64,000 nt of DNA from RGIG3002 sp964449325 (GCA_964449325.1 CAYUYJ010000001.1:372001-436000); one strand, 5' to 3'; positions 17,611 to 24,684 are shown, counted from the stretch's first letter. Notes: generated by a model not told the origin, from the letters alone. A program made the numbers and translations.

Positions 17611-17646
17611 CTGCCACTTCATGACTTTTCAATCATTAAAGTGACA
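17611..17646. other. Intercistronic hairpin after the substrate-binding protein gene
   Basis: CTGCCACTT with ATGA and TCAT with AAAGTGACAG form a long imperfect stem between the binding-protein stop and the next gene. No T run follows, so it is more likely an mRNA-stabilising structure that raises binding-protein expression than a terminator. Confidence 0.5.
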
Positions 17647-17666
17647 GCCCCGATTATTATTTTATA

Positions 17667-18758
17667 TTAATTCTCTGATACACCGGAATTTTCGTAATAG
17701 CTGGTATCTACTATATCATCAATCGTCAATGTATCTTCAATTGTTCCCTGAGAAATTAAGAAGTCCAAGGTTCTCTGGATTGGTGCAATGAATTTATCCT
17801 CATCGATACTGATAGATCTGGTTCTAGATTCAAAGCTTACCTTTGCAACTTCAGGCTCCGTATCTGTCAGGTTAACAAAAATTTCTACTGTTTCTTCGGG
17901 ATTTTCATCAATCCACTGTTTCGTTCTTTCGAGTACCTTTAATACTCCGGTCACAACATCCGGATGTGCTGTCACAAAATCTTCCCGGCCAATTAAAAGA
18001 TTCTCAATAATACCTGACTGGCTGTTATCTGCCACGATAACTGCGCCGCCTTCATTGGCTGCATTTAACTGATCTCCCTTTAAAATTGCTCCATCAACAT
18101 CTCCGGAAAGAAGAGAATTCAAACTGTCATCTGCAGACATATTTACAATTTCTACATCTGTATCAGAAAGTCCGGCTTTTGATAATAATGTAAGCAACAT
18201 TTCATGTTCATTTGATGAAAATTTGACCGCTATTTTTTTACCTTTGAATTCTTCCACAGAAGTAATTCCGCTATCAGTACCGGCATAAAGCTTAAATCCG
18301 TCAACAGAAAGATTGACACTTGAAATGGCTACAAAATGACTGTCATTTGCATCTGCGGTAACAAGCGGCATAGTTCCGAGCACCCCTAGTTCTACATCAC
18401 CTGCATTCATTGCTTCTACAATCGCAGAACCTTGATTTACAAAATTATCAACAACAATAGTCACTCCTGTACCTTCAAACTCTTCTTTAAAAAATCCATT
18501 TGCTTCTGCAACTTTCAAAATAAAGAATGAAGGCTGATCTCCAATATGAACTTCCAAAGTCTCACCTGTACTTTCTTCAGTTGTGGCATCTGCTGTTTCT
18601 GCTACATCATCCGTTGCTTCTACAGAAGACTCTGTGGTTTCTTTCTGTGTAGTCGTTACTGCCTCATCCGATGAGGTATCCTTTGAGTTTCCGCATCCTA
18701 CAAGTCCTCCAATAACTAATGTTGTCGCCAAGATTACACTTAATATTTTCTTTTTCAT
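17667..18758 (-). CDS. NitT/TauT-family substrate-binding lipoprotein (SsuA/TauA-like)
   Basis: This 363-residue lipoprotein has a signal peptide with lipobox LVGC (cysteine 22) and a Thr/Glu-rich linker to about residue 65. The fold then follows the NMT1/SsuA pattern: VHIGDQPSFFILKVAEANGFF, EAMNAGDVELGVLGT, FKGKKIAVKFSSNEHEMLL and GAILKGDQLNAA. These proteins bind sulfonates, nitrate, taurine or thiamine precursors; the ligand cannot be read. It is encoded between the flavin-reductase-like gene and the PLP enzyme. Confidence 0.88.
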   Translation of the reverse strand: MKKKILSVILATTLVIGGLVGCGNSKDTSSDEAVTTTQKETTESSVEATDDVAETADATTEESTGETLEVHIGDQPSFFILKVAEANGFFKEEFEGTGVTIVVDNFVNQGSAIVEAMNAGDVELGVLGTMPLVTADANDSHFVAISSVNLSVDGFKLYAGTDSGITSVEEFKGKKIAVKFSSNEHEMLLTLLSKAGLSDTDVEIVNMSADDSLNSLLSGDVDGAILKGDQLNAANEGGAVIVADNSQSGIIENLLIGREDFVTAHPDVVTGVLKVLERTKQWIDENPEETVEIFVNLTDTEPEVAKVSFESRTRSISIDEDKFIAPIQRTLDFLISQGTIEDTLTIDDIVDTSYYENSGVSEN

Positions 18759-18782
18759 ATTTTTCTCCTCACTTTTCCTTTT

Positions 18783-19268
18783 TTATTCGATAGATAATTC
18801 CTGCCTATAAATATGATCCATATGCATCAGATATGGATGTTCCTCTTCCTCTCGCTTTTTTGCCACCTCATAGGTATTATCCGTGACACTAATCACATCG
18901 ATCAGCCACACTGTTGAAAGATCGGTTTTCTCACCAAACTCCTCCTGCGTCCTGATATATTCTGCCTCAAATTCGTGCCCCGCTATCAGTGCCTGATAAG
19001 GCTTACCAATTACCGAATAATTTTTGCCGTCTTTCCCAATAAGACTGATACTAATCTCTTTTCCAAACCAGATACTGTACACAAGATTTTTCTGTAACTG
19101 CGAGCTCTCCAGAAATTCATAAAAGGCTATTCTTTTATCTTTCCATACAGTCAGTTTTTTTCCCACTTCCGAAAAAGGATTCCCGTTTTTTCCGATTGCA
19201 CTGATAACAGCTATCGTGTCTTTGTCATTTATGACTTTTTCAATCTCCTCTGTTATTTGTATTGACAT
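18783..19268 (-). CDS. Pyridoxamine-5-phosphate-oxidase/flavin-reductase-like protein
   Basis: This 161-residue soluble protein looks like the split-barrel flavin-binding family (PNPOx-like): TIAVISAIGKNGNPFSEVG, then KRIAFYEFLESSQLQKNL and YSIWFGKEISISLIGKDG. Such proteins bind FMN, F420 or heme and often act as small oxidoreductases. It lies 12 bases after the radical SAM gene, so it may supply electrons to it or act on the same substrate. The assignment rests on pattern only and the cofactor is not certain. Confidence 0.6.
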   Translation of the reverse strand: MSIQITEEIEKVINDKDTIAVISAIGKNGNPFSEVGKKLTVWKDKRIAFYEFLESSQLQKNLVYSIWFGKEISISLIGKDGKNYSVIGKPYQALIAGHEFEAEYIRTQEEFGEKTDLSTVWLIDVISVTDNTYEVAKKREEEEHPYLMHMDHIYRQELSIE

Positions 19269-19280
19269 AGCCTATCCTCC

Positions 19281-20531
19281 CTATATTCTGTCTAAGTTAA
19301 TACTCGCATGCATACTGCACTTACGGTAATTGTCCATTTCCGTACTGATATCATACTTCCGCATAATCTCATAAAAACCTTTCGTCAGACGTACATAATA
19401 GTCAAGTGAAGGTGTTGATTGCTGGAAAAATATAGACCCCGGAACAACATTCCATACATCATGCTTTAATCCGACACCATGGGAAGCCAGTTCCTCTGCC
19501 GTTTCAAAATCAGCCTTTAATGCCTCCTCCTCTGTTTTGAATCCATAAGGTGTTGCTAATTCTACACCACTTACAATTCCTGTATTCACCTGCCCCTTGC
19601 CGAATATTTCTACCGCTTTATACAATCTGTTCTTCCACTCACTATAGGGAATATGTGCTGCCTTTCCGGGGCATACCCATTTAAAAATTTCTTCGTTAAA
19701 TACTTCCAAATCCGTTGTATAACTGGTAAGTCCCGTTTCTTCATATAACCGTATCAGTTGCCTTTCATTCAAAGCTGTACTGTTAATTTGACTTGGAAAT
19801 TTTTTTGTCTGAAAAGCAGTTCCTATTGCCTGTAAAGCATTTAAATATGCCTGCATTTCATCATCACAAAGCTCATCACCGCTTAGGATGCTTCCACCAG
19901 TTAATACAACTCCGGTATACCGCCCTTTCTCCTTTATGATTTCCTTCATGACCTCTTTAATTTCTTCACAATTAACCTGTTCGTTGGCACAGCCTTTATA
20001 CTTCGCCCCATTAGCTCCTATTCCGCAATATTTACATCCTCCCCCCGGAGTATCCCAAAAATGGCAATACTTACTTACATCTAATGAAAATCTCTGTGGT
20101 CGTGCATTGATTACCTCCTGCATGGGAGTTCCAAAACTCGTTTTCTTATCGTAATATTTAGGCTTTTCCCAATAAATTACTTCATCAATTACTCTGTCCT
20201 CGTCAACCAGTACCGTCTTGTCATCAACTACATCCACAATATAAGGATCTCTGCTGTTTAATGTTTTCTTTGAAGTTGAAAAAGACAGATGTGTTACAAT
20301 ACTCGTTCCATCCCTTAGAAGCAGTGAGCTTGGTGCCACACGTTCTCCATACGGAGATATCTGGTGTATTCCCACATCCACTTTATCCAATGCCGCATCT
20401 GTATAAGTAATACCTCTTCGCTGTACATCAATTTGAGTAATAATAAATGGTGATACTGTCGGATACTTTTTCAAGATATCCCAATAGCTTTCCTCTTTTT
20501 TTCTCCATTCTTTATCTACTTCTAATGCCAT
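19281..20531 (-). CDS. Radical SAM protein with CX9CX2C cluster motif
   Basis: This 416-residue protein carries CHFWDTPGGGCKYCGIG: C156, C166 and C169, a CX9CX2C spacing like that of Elp3 rather than the usual CX3CX2C. Downstream, GVVLTGGSILSG fits the GGE-like SAM-binding strand. The N-terminal 150 residues show no domain I recognise. Three further cysteines (C181, C188 and one near the C terminus) could bind another metal. It begins 20 bases after metK with its own AGGAG site, so SAM synthesis and use appear coupled. The reaction is unknown. The nearby transporter and dehydrogenases suggest it acts on an imported compound. Confidence 0.78.
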   Translation of the reverse strand: MALEVDKEWRKKEESYWDILKKYPTVSPFIITQIDVQRRGITYTDAALDKVDVGIHQISPYGERVAPSSLLLRDGTSIVTHLSFSTSKKTLNSRDPYIVDVVDDKTVLVDEDRVIDEVIYWEKPKYYDKKTSFGTPMQEVINARPQRFSLDVSKYCHFWDTPGGGCKYCGIGANGAKYKGCANEQVNCEEIKEVMKEIIKEKGRYTGVVLTGGSILSGDELCDDEMQAYLNALQAIGTAFQTKKFPSQINSTALNERQLIRLYEETGLTSYTTDLEVFNEEIFKWVCPGKAAHIPYSEWKNRLYKAVEIFGKGQVNTGIVSGVELATPYGFKTEEEALKADFETAEELASHGVGLKHDVWNVVPGSIFFQQSTPSLDYYVRLTKGFYEIMRKYDISTEMDNYRKCSMHASINLDRI

Positions 20532-20551
20532 TTTTCAATCTCCTACTCTCT

Positions 20552-21730
20552 TTACAGATTTTTCTTAATCTCTTCTACCTTATCCAGTCTCTCCCAAGGC
20601 AAATCCACATCTGTTCTTCCAAAGTGTCCATAAGCCGCTGTCTGCTTATAAATCGGTCTTCTTAAATCAAGTGCATCAATGATAGCCGCCGGGCGAAGGT
20701 CAAACACCTTTTCAATAATTTCAACAATCTGCTCTTCCGGAATGACACCGGTTCCAAAGGTATCAACTGCAATAGATACAGGCTTTGCAACTCCGATTGC
20801 ATAAGCAAGCTCTACTTCTGCTTTCTTTGCCACGCCTGCTGCCACCAGGTTCTTGGCAACCCATCTTGCTGCATAGGCTGCGGAACGGTCTACCTTTGTC
20901 GGGTCTTTTCCGGAGAATGCTCCACCTCCGTGACGTCCGGTTCCACCATAGGTATCCACAATGATTTTTCTTCCCGTTAATCCCGAATCCCCCTGCGGAC
21001 CACCGATAACAAATCGTCCCGTAGGATTTACATAATATATTGTGTCATCATCCAGAAGCTCTGCCGGAATGACCGGTTTAATTACCTTTTCGATTACATC
21101 CTTGCGAATCTGCTCTAAAGTAACCTCTTCCGCATGCTGTGTAGAAATAACGATGGTATGTATTCTTTTTACCGTATTGTCATCATTAAACTCTACCGTA
21201 ACCTGTGACTTTCCGTCTGGTCTTAAGTAAGGTAATGTACCGTCTTTTCTTACCTTAGCAAGCTGTCTGGTCAGTCTGTGTGCAAAGGAGATTGCCGGCG
21301 GTAAATATTCCGGTGTCTCATCGGTTGCATATCCGAAAATAATTCCCTGATCTCCGGCCCCTGTTCCGAAGTCTTCCGTAACACCTTCCTGTTTTGATTC
21401 ATATGCTTTATCCACGCCGAGTGCAATATCCGCGGACTGTTCATCAATTCCGGTTAAAACGGAAATAGAATCCGCATCAAATCCTCCAACCTGTCCCGTA
21501 TATCCAATCTCCCGAACCGTATCCCTGACAACCTTTGAAATATCCACATATGCTTTTGTGGTAATTTCTCCGACTACCAAAGCAAGCCCTGTAGCCACTG
21601 TTGTCTCTGCTGCAACTCTTGAGTATGGATCCTGTTCAATCAATGCATCCAGAATAGCGTCTGAAATCTGATCTGCTATTTTATCCGGATGTCCTTCTGT
21701 TACTGATTCTGATGTAAATAATCTTCCCAT
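20552..21730 (-). CDS. metK: S-adenosylmethionine synthetase
   Basis: This 392-residue enzyme makes SAM from methionine and ATP. The start MGRLFTSESVTEGHPDKIAD, GAGDQGIIFGYA, the P-loop-like GGAFSGKDPTKVDRSAAY and the end region YGHFGRTDVDLPWE are canonical. GAGGAAAAAAC precedes the ATG. A leader of about 320 bases with a small cysteine-rich open frame and terminator-like hairpins lies between promoter and start. I see no S-box sequence in that leader. No terminator separates metK from the radical SAM gene, so it probably heads a nine-gene operon. Confidence 0.97.
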   Translation of the reverse strand: MGRLFTSESVTEGHPDKIADQISDAILDALIEQDPYSRVAAETTVATGLALVVGEITTKAYVDISKVVRDTVREIGYTGQVGGFDADSISVLTGIDEQSADIALGVDKAYESKQEGVTEDFGTGAGDQGIIFGYATDETPEYLPPAISFAHRLTRQLAKVRKDGTLPYLRPDGKSQVTVEFNDDNTVKRIHTIVISTQHAEEVTLEQIRKDVIEKVIKPVIPAELLDDDTIYYVNPTGRFVIGGPQGDSGLTGRKIIVDTYGGTGRHGGGAFSGKDPTKVDRSAAYAARWVAKNLVAAGVAKKAEVELAYAIGVAKPVSIAVDTFGTGVIPEEQIVEIIEKVFDLRPAAIIDALDLRRPIYKQTAAYGHFGRTDVDLPWERLDKVEEIKKNL

Positions 21731-21770
21731 GTTTTTTCCTCTTTTCTTTTTGTTTTATTAATTTTGGTGT

Positions 21771-21800
21771 AAAAAAAATAGACACCATCAAGTATGTGTC
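21771..21800 (-). terminator. Terminator-like hairpin in the metK leader (attenuator)
   Basis: GACAC (21796-21800) and GTGTC (21781-21785) form a five-base stem followed by TATTTTTTTT in the minus direction, 38 bases after the leader ORF and about 40 bases before metK. The 5' arm contains ACACATA, complementary to TATGTGT at the start of the leader ORF and to ATGTGT at codons 6-7. The stem is short, so folding strength needs calculation. Confidence 0.55.
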
Positions 21801-21838
21801 CATGAACATCAAATTTTATCAGAAATAAAAAATTTTCA

Positions 21839-21907
21839 TCAACAAATACCTGGATACACAATCACTTTTTTCTTTTTGTTACAACAACACATTTTTCTAC
21901 AACACAT
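21839..21907 (-). CDS. Cysteine-rich leader peptide upstream of metK
   Basis: This 22-codon frame begins 8 bases after a perfect GGAGG. It encodes cysteines at positions 2, 3, 7, 8, 9 and 22, all TGT codons, followed by four lysines (11-14) and VIVYPGIC. Runs of two and three Cys codons just ahead of a terminator-like hairpin are the hallmark of ribosome-mediated attenuation: cysteine shortage would stall the ribosome and free the later Cys codons to pair with the terminator arm. It is too short to be an enzyme, though a small metal-binding peptide is not excluded. Confidence 0.65.
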   Translation of the reverse strand: MCCRKMCCCNKKKKVIVYPGIC

Positions 21908-21956
21908 ATCTGTTTCCTCCGTTTCCTTTTTCCTACATACTTTTCCTTGTTGCCAT

Positions 21957-21998
21957 AACAAAAGGAGGCCTTAAATCTTTTTATGATTTAAAACCTCC
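21957..21998 (-). terminator. Strong hairpin early in the metK leader
   Basis: GGAGG (read from 21998) with CCTCC (to 21964) and TTAAATC with GATTTAA form a long stem followed by TTTTGTT in the minus direction. It lies about 60 bases after the predicted metK start site and before the leader ORF. It could terminate transcripts from the upstream methyltransferase gene, act as a first attenuator, or both. Confidence 0.6.
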
Positions 21999-22016
21999 AG
22001 TTGTCTGGTCAGTTAT

Positions 22017-22041
22017 TTCCTATAATCTTTGTAGGAATAGT
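22017..22041. promoter_or_regulatory. Inverted repeat downstream of the metK promoter, candidate sulfur-regulator site
   Basis: TTCCTA (22017-22022) and TAGGAA (22032-22037) are perfect arms nine bases apart. The overlapping 11-mer GTAGGAATAGT (22031-22041) is identical to one inside the cysK promoter (opposite strand) and nearly matches one at the yezD promoter. It may instead act as RNA, because it lies in the transcribed leader. Confidence 0.45.
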
Positions 22042-22061
22042 ATGCTTTCCTTGTTGTGGTT

Positions 22062-22090
22062 ATAATACTACCATTATTTGGGTCTGTCAA
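22062..22090 (-). promoter_or_regulatory. Promoter of the metK operon
   Basis: Minus strand TTGACA (22085-22090), a 17-base spacer and TATTAT (22062-22067). The predicted start lies near 22055, which leaves a leader of about 320 bases before metK. Confidence 0.75.
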
Positions 22091-22150
22091 TACAGTTTTT
22101 ATTTTTTTTCAAATTTTTACCATAAACCAATTACCAACACTCCCGGACGC

Positions 22151-22993
22151 TTAATCCCTTCCTTTGTAAAACACACCACATATTGTATCTTGTAATCCGG
22201 TATATTTTTTCCCTTGAACATCATCAAAGAACTGTATAATCTCGAATTCCTCTTCGGTTATTTCCTTTGCTAAGGAATCCTGTGTATAAATTTGATTCCA
22301 AATATTATAGCATCGGCTCTCCTTCTCTGTTACAACCAGATATTGCTCCAATGTGTTTGCACTTTTTTCAAAATATTGATTCTTTTGAATTACCACATGT
22401 GGCTCCGCTGACCAAAATCCATTTTGTTCATAGTATACATTTTGCATTTCTCTAAATGTTTTTAGATATGGTTCATGAAAAACATCCAGAATAAATATCC
22501 CTCCGGGTTTTAATGCCTGATGTATTTTCTTTAATAATAACTTCCTGTTTTCAGGAGATAAAACACCAAAATCACAATATATAAGAATCACTACATCAAA
22601 CTCTTCTTTGTAATTGATATCCAAGTAATTCTGATAATGATACATAATCTCCAGATTGTTTTTCTTACTGCTTTCCGTTGCATAATCTATGGAACGTCTT
22701 GAAAAATCAATTCCTGTAACCCGAAAACCTTTTTCAGAAAGAAGCTCTGCATAAATACCGGGACCACAACCTAAATCCAAAAGTTTTTTATTTGTTCCGC
22801 CATTACAAATTTCGCTAATCCAATTTACTGAGTTCATAATTTCATCTTGCTTTCTGGATGCATTACCACATTCCGGAGCTAAATGAGCCTCAAGCATATA
22901 CTTTGAAATATGTTCATCATCCCAAAATGCGCCATCACTTTCTTCATATATCGTTGGTGTATTCCTAAAGAAATCTATTATTTTTTTATTCAT
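22151..22993 (-). CDS. Class I SAM-dependent methyltransferase
   Basis: This 280-residue protein has motif I LLDLGCGPGIYAELL near residue 70, the acidic GIDFSRRSIDYA and the post-motif VVILIYCDFGVL. It resembles small-molecule methyltransferases and lacks the N-terminal pattern of Erm rRNA enzymes. Substrate is unknown. AGGAGGATGGATAAAA precedes the ATG. A leader of about 330 bases contains a 20-codon ORF, two mutually exclusive stems and a terminator, which is the layout of inducible resistance genes. A role in drug or metabolite resistance is therefore plausible but unproven. Confidence 0.85.
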   Translation of the reverse strand: MNKKIIDFFRNTPTIYEESDGAFWDDEHISKYMLEAHLAPECGNASRKQDEIMNSVNWISEICNGGTNKKLLDLGCGPGIYAELLSEKGFRVTGIDFSRRSIDYATESSKKNNLEIMYHYQNYLDINYKEEFDVVILIYCDFGVLSPENRKLLLKKIHQALKPGGIFILDVFHEPYLKTFREMQNVYYEQNGFWSAEPHVVIQKNQYFEKSANTLEQYLVVTEKESRCYNIWNQIYTQDSLAKEITEEEFEIIQFFDDVQGKKYTGLQDTICGVFYKGRD

Positions 22994-23044
22994 TTTTATC
23001 CATCCTCCTGTTTTTTCTTCAACATCTGCACAAACCTCATCCGA

Positions 23045-23092
23045 TTACATCACCATGCTATGCGGACTTCCATTCAACAAAATTACTTTCAT
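23045..23092 (-). pseudogene. 15-codon ORF, possible flavodoxin-family N-terminal remnant or second leader ORF
   Basis: MKVILLNGSPHSMVM follows a strong AGGAGG site and matches the first strand and phosphate loop of flavodoxin/NADPH-dependent FMN reductases (MKxILLNGSPH), then stops. No further flavodoxin sequence follows before the methyltransferase. It may be the stump of a lost gene. It could also be a second regulatory ORF, because it lies between the terminator and the methyltransferase start. Confidence 0.4.
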
Positions 23093-23120
23093 TCTGTTTC
23101 CTCCTTTCTTTTTTAAGCAA

Positions 23121-23149
23121 CAAAAAAGCCGTAGATTTTACTCTACGAC
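23121..23149 (-). terminator. Attenuator terminator upstream of the methyltransferase
   Basis: GTCGTAGA and TCTACGGC form an eight-base stem with one G-T pair, loop GTAAAA, followed by TTTTTTG in the minus direction. Its 5' side contains AGAGTAAAAT (23135-23144), perfectly complementary to ATTTTACTCT read at 23188-23179, so an alternative pairing can block it. Confidence 0.75.
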
Positions 23150-23177
23150 TTACCTTCATAAGGCTGAAAGAGAAGTT

Positions 23178-23268
23178 AAGAGTAAAATAAAATCAAATGT
23201 TAGGTACTAAAACCAAGCTGTCAAAACAGCCGGTTATTTACCTATTTACTTTGATTTTATCTACTCTT
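23178..23268 (-). promoter_or_regulatory. Anti-antiterminator stem of the methyltransferase leader
   Basis: The segment at 23250-23268, overlapping the end of the leader ORF, pairs with 23178-23197 over almost 20 bases. Inside lie smaller hairpins (GCTGTTTTGACAGC, TAGGTA with TACCTA). If a ribosome covers the first segment, the second is free to pair with the terminator 5' arm over ten bases. These are the three mutually exclusive segments of an attenuator. Confidence 0.7.
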
Positions 23269-23323
23269 TTCCAATCATACCCATGCCACCGATTGTGTGA
23301 CATCTGATATGTCGGACTTCCAT
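23261..23323 (-). CDS. 20-residue leader peptide upstream of the methyltransferase
   Basis: The frame starts MEVRHIRCHTIGG and ends GMIGKE, with the stop codon inside the first arm of the long stem at 23250-23268. An AAAAAGGTG sequence precedes the ATG, closer than usual. Position and overlap with the stem suggest that a ribosome stalled within it switches transcription on. There is no run of one amino acid, so the signal is more likely a stalling drug or metabolite than amino acid shortage. Confidence 0.6.
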   Translation of the reverse strand: MEVRHIRCHTIGGMGMIGKE

Positions 23324-23348
23324 CACCTTTTTGCTTTAATTTTTCTAT

Positions 23349-23377
23349 AATTTATCATGTCATATTTTTTTTGTCAA
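23349..23377 (-). promoter_or_regulatory. Promoter of the methyltransferase leader
   Basis: Minus strand TTGACA (23372-23377), a 17-base spacer and TAAATT (23349-23354). Transcription would start about 20 bases before the leader ORF. Confidence 0.6.
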
Positions 23378-23454
23378 GTGGCAGCCTAAAAAAGATAAAA
23401 TAACAGCATCCTTAAAAATGACTTACCACACTCTCTAACATTTCATGACCACCA

Positions 23455-24630
23455 TTATACACCTTTATAGTTCTGTGCTTTTTTACGCAACTCCATCAAT
23501 CTGTCCAAAGCCGCATGCAAGGTTGCATCTGTCTTTGCAAAATGCAGCCGCACATAATTATGTACATCTTCCTTAAAGAAACTGGAACCTGGTACTGCAC
23601 CTACTCCAACCTCTGAAGCAAGCCACTCGCAAAAATGCAAATCATCCTTCACTCCGAATTCACTCATATCCACTAAAGTATAATAAGCCCCCTGTGGGTT
23701 CGTAAAAGTCAGCCCTGCCTCTTGCAGTCCTCTTGTAAAAAGCTCTTTTGCATGCGTGTAATGTGCCGTCAGACTCTCATAATAGCTGTCCGGGAAATTC
23801 AAGCCTGTTACTGCTGCTTCCATCAATGGTGCTGCTGCTCCTACGGTAAGAAAATCATGCACTTTTTTCACACGTTCAATGATTTCCTCAGGCGCAATCA
23901 CATAACCGAGACGCCAGCCGGTAATAGAATACGTCTTGGATAAAGAACTACAGGTAATGGTACGTTCCCACATACCGGGCAATGCCGCCATATATACATG
24001 TTTATGAGGAGCATAAACAATATGTTCGTAAACTTCATCCGTTATGACATATGCGTCATATTTAATCGCAAGTCCCGCTATAATTTCCAATTCTTCTTTC
24101 GTAAACACTTTCCCGCACGGGTTACTTGGGTTACAAAGAATCATTGCCTTGGCTCCTTTTTTGAATGCATCTTCAAGCAAATCCGCATCAAAACTAAATG
24201 TCGGCGGTACAAGCGGAACATAAATCGGCTCTGCCCCTGTCAGAATTGTATCTGCTCCGTAATTTTCATAAAAAGGAGAAAAAATGACAACCTTATCACC
24301 CGGATTTGTGACAGACATCATTGCCGCCATCATAGCCTCCGTACTCCCACAAGTAATTACAATTTCCGCATTGGGATTTATCTTCATTCCGGAAAAATGC
24401 TCCTGCTTCCTTGCCAGTGCCTCTCTGAAATTCTGCGCTCCCCATGTAATGGCATACTGATGCGGCCCTTCCTTTGCCACCTGTGACAATCTGTCCGTAA
24501 TCTCCACCGGTGGATCAAAATCAGGAAATCCCTGTGACAAATTAATGGCTCCGTATTGTTGTGACACACGTGTCATTCTCCTTATAACCGAATCAGTAAA
24601 TCCTTCTGTTCTTTCACTTAACTTTGGCAT
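23455..24630 (-). CDS. Class I/II PLP-dependent aminotransferase
   Basis: This 391-residue fold-type I enzyme has GAINLSQGFPDFDPP, the segment CNPSNPCGKVF, VITDEVYEHIVY and the PLP lysine in SSLSKTYSITGWRLGY. It resembles the kynurenine/methionine aminotransferase group. The amino donor and substrate are not readable. I use the ATG of MPKLSERTEGF, which has a GTGAGGG site; an upstream GTG four codons earlier is less likely. It lies 54 bases after the LysR gene on the same strand, so the two may be co-transcribed. Confidence 0.9.
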   Translation of the reverse strand: MPKLSERTEGFTDSVIRRMTRVSQQYGAINLSQGFPDFDPPVEITDRLSQVAKEGPHQYAITWGAQNFREALARKQEHFSGMKINPNAEIVITCGSTEAMMAAMMSVTNPGDKVVIFSPFYENYGADTILTGAEPIYVPLVPPTFSFDADLLEDAFKKGAKAMILCNPSNPCGKVFTKEELEIIAGLAIKYDAYVITDEVYEHIVYAPHKHVYMAALPGMWERTITCSSLSKTYSITGWRLGYVIAPEEIIERVKKVHDFLTVGAAAPLMEAAVTGLNFPDSYYESLTAHYTHAKELFTRGLQEAGLTFTNPQGAYYTLVDMSEFGVKDDLHFCEWLASEVGVGAVPGSSFFKEDVHNYVRLHFAKTDATLHAALDRLMELRKKAQNYKGV

Positions 24631-24684
24631 ACAATCCCTCACATTCTCATTTTGTCTTATATATATTGGTAAAAAAACGGATAA

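Noticed and set aside
21731..22060. SAM-I or other known SAM riboswitch in the metK leader
   Set aside because: None of the conserved S-box blocks are present; the leader shows a Cys-codon ORF and hairpins instead.
23101..23400. Cobalamin, THF, FMN or lysine riboswitch upstream of the methyltransferase
   Set aside because: No conserved core of these classes is seen, and the leader ORF with three alternative segments fits ribosome-mediated attenuation better.
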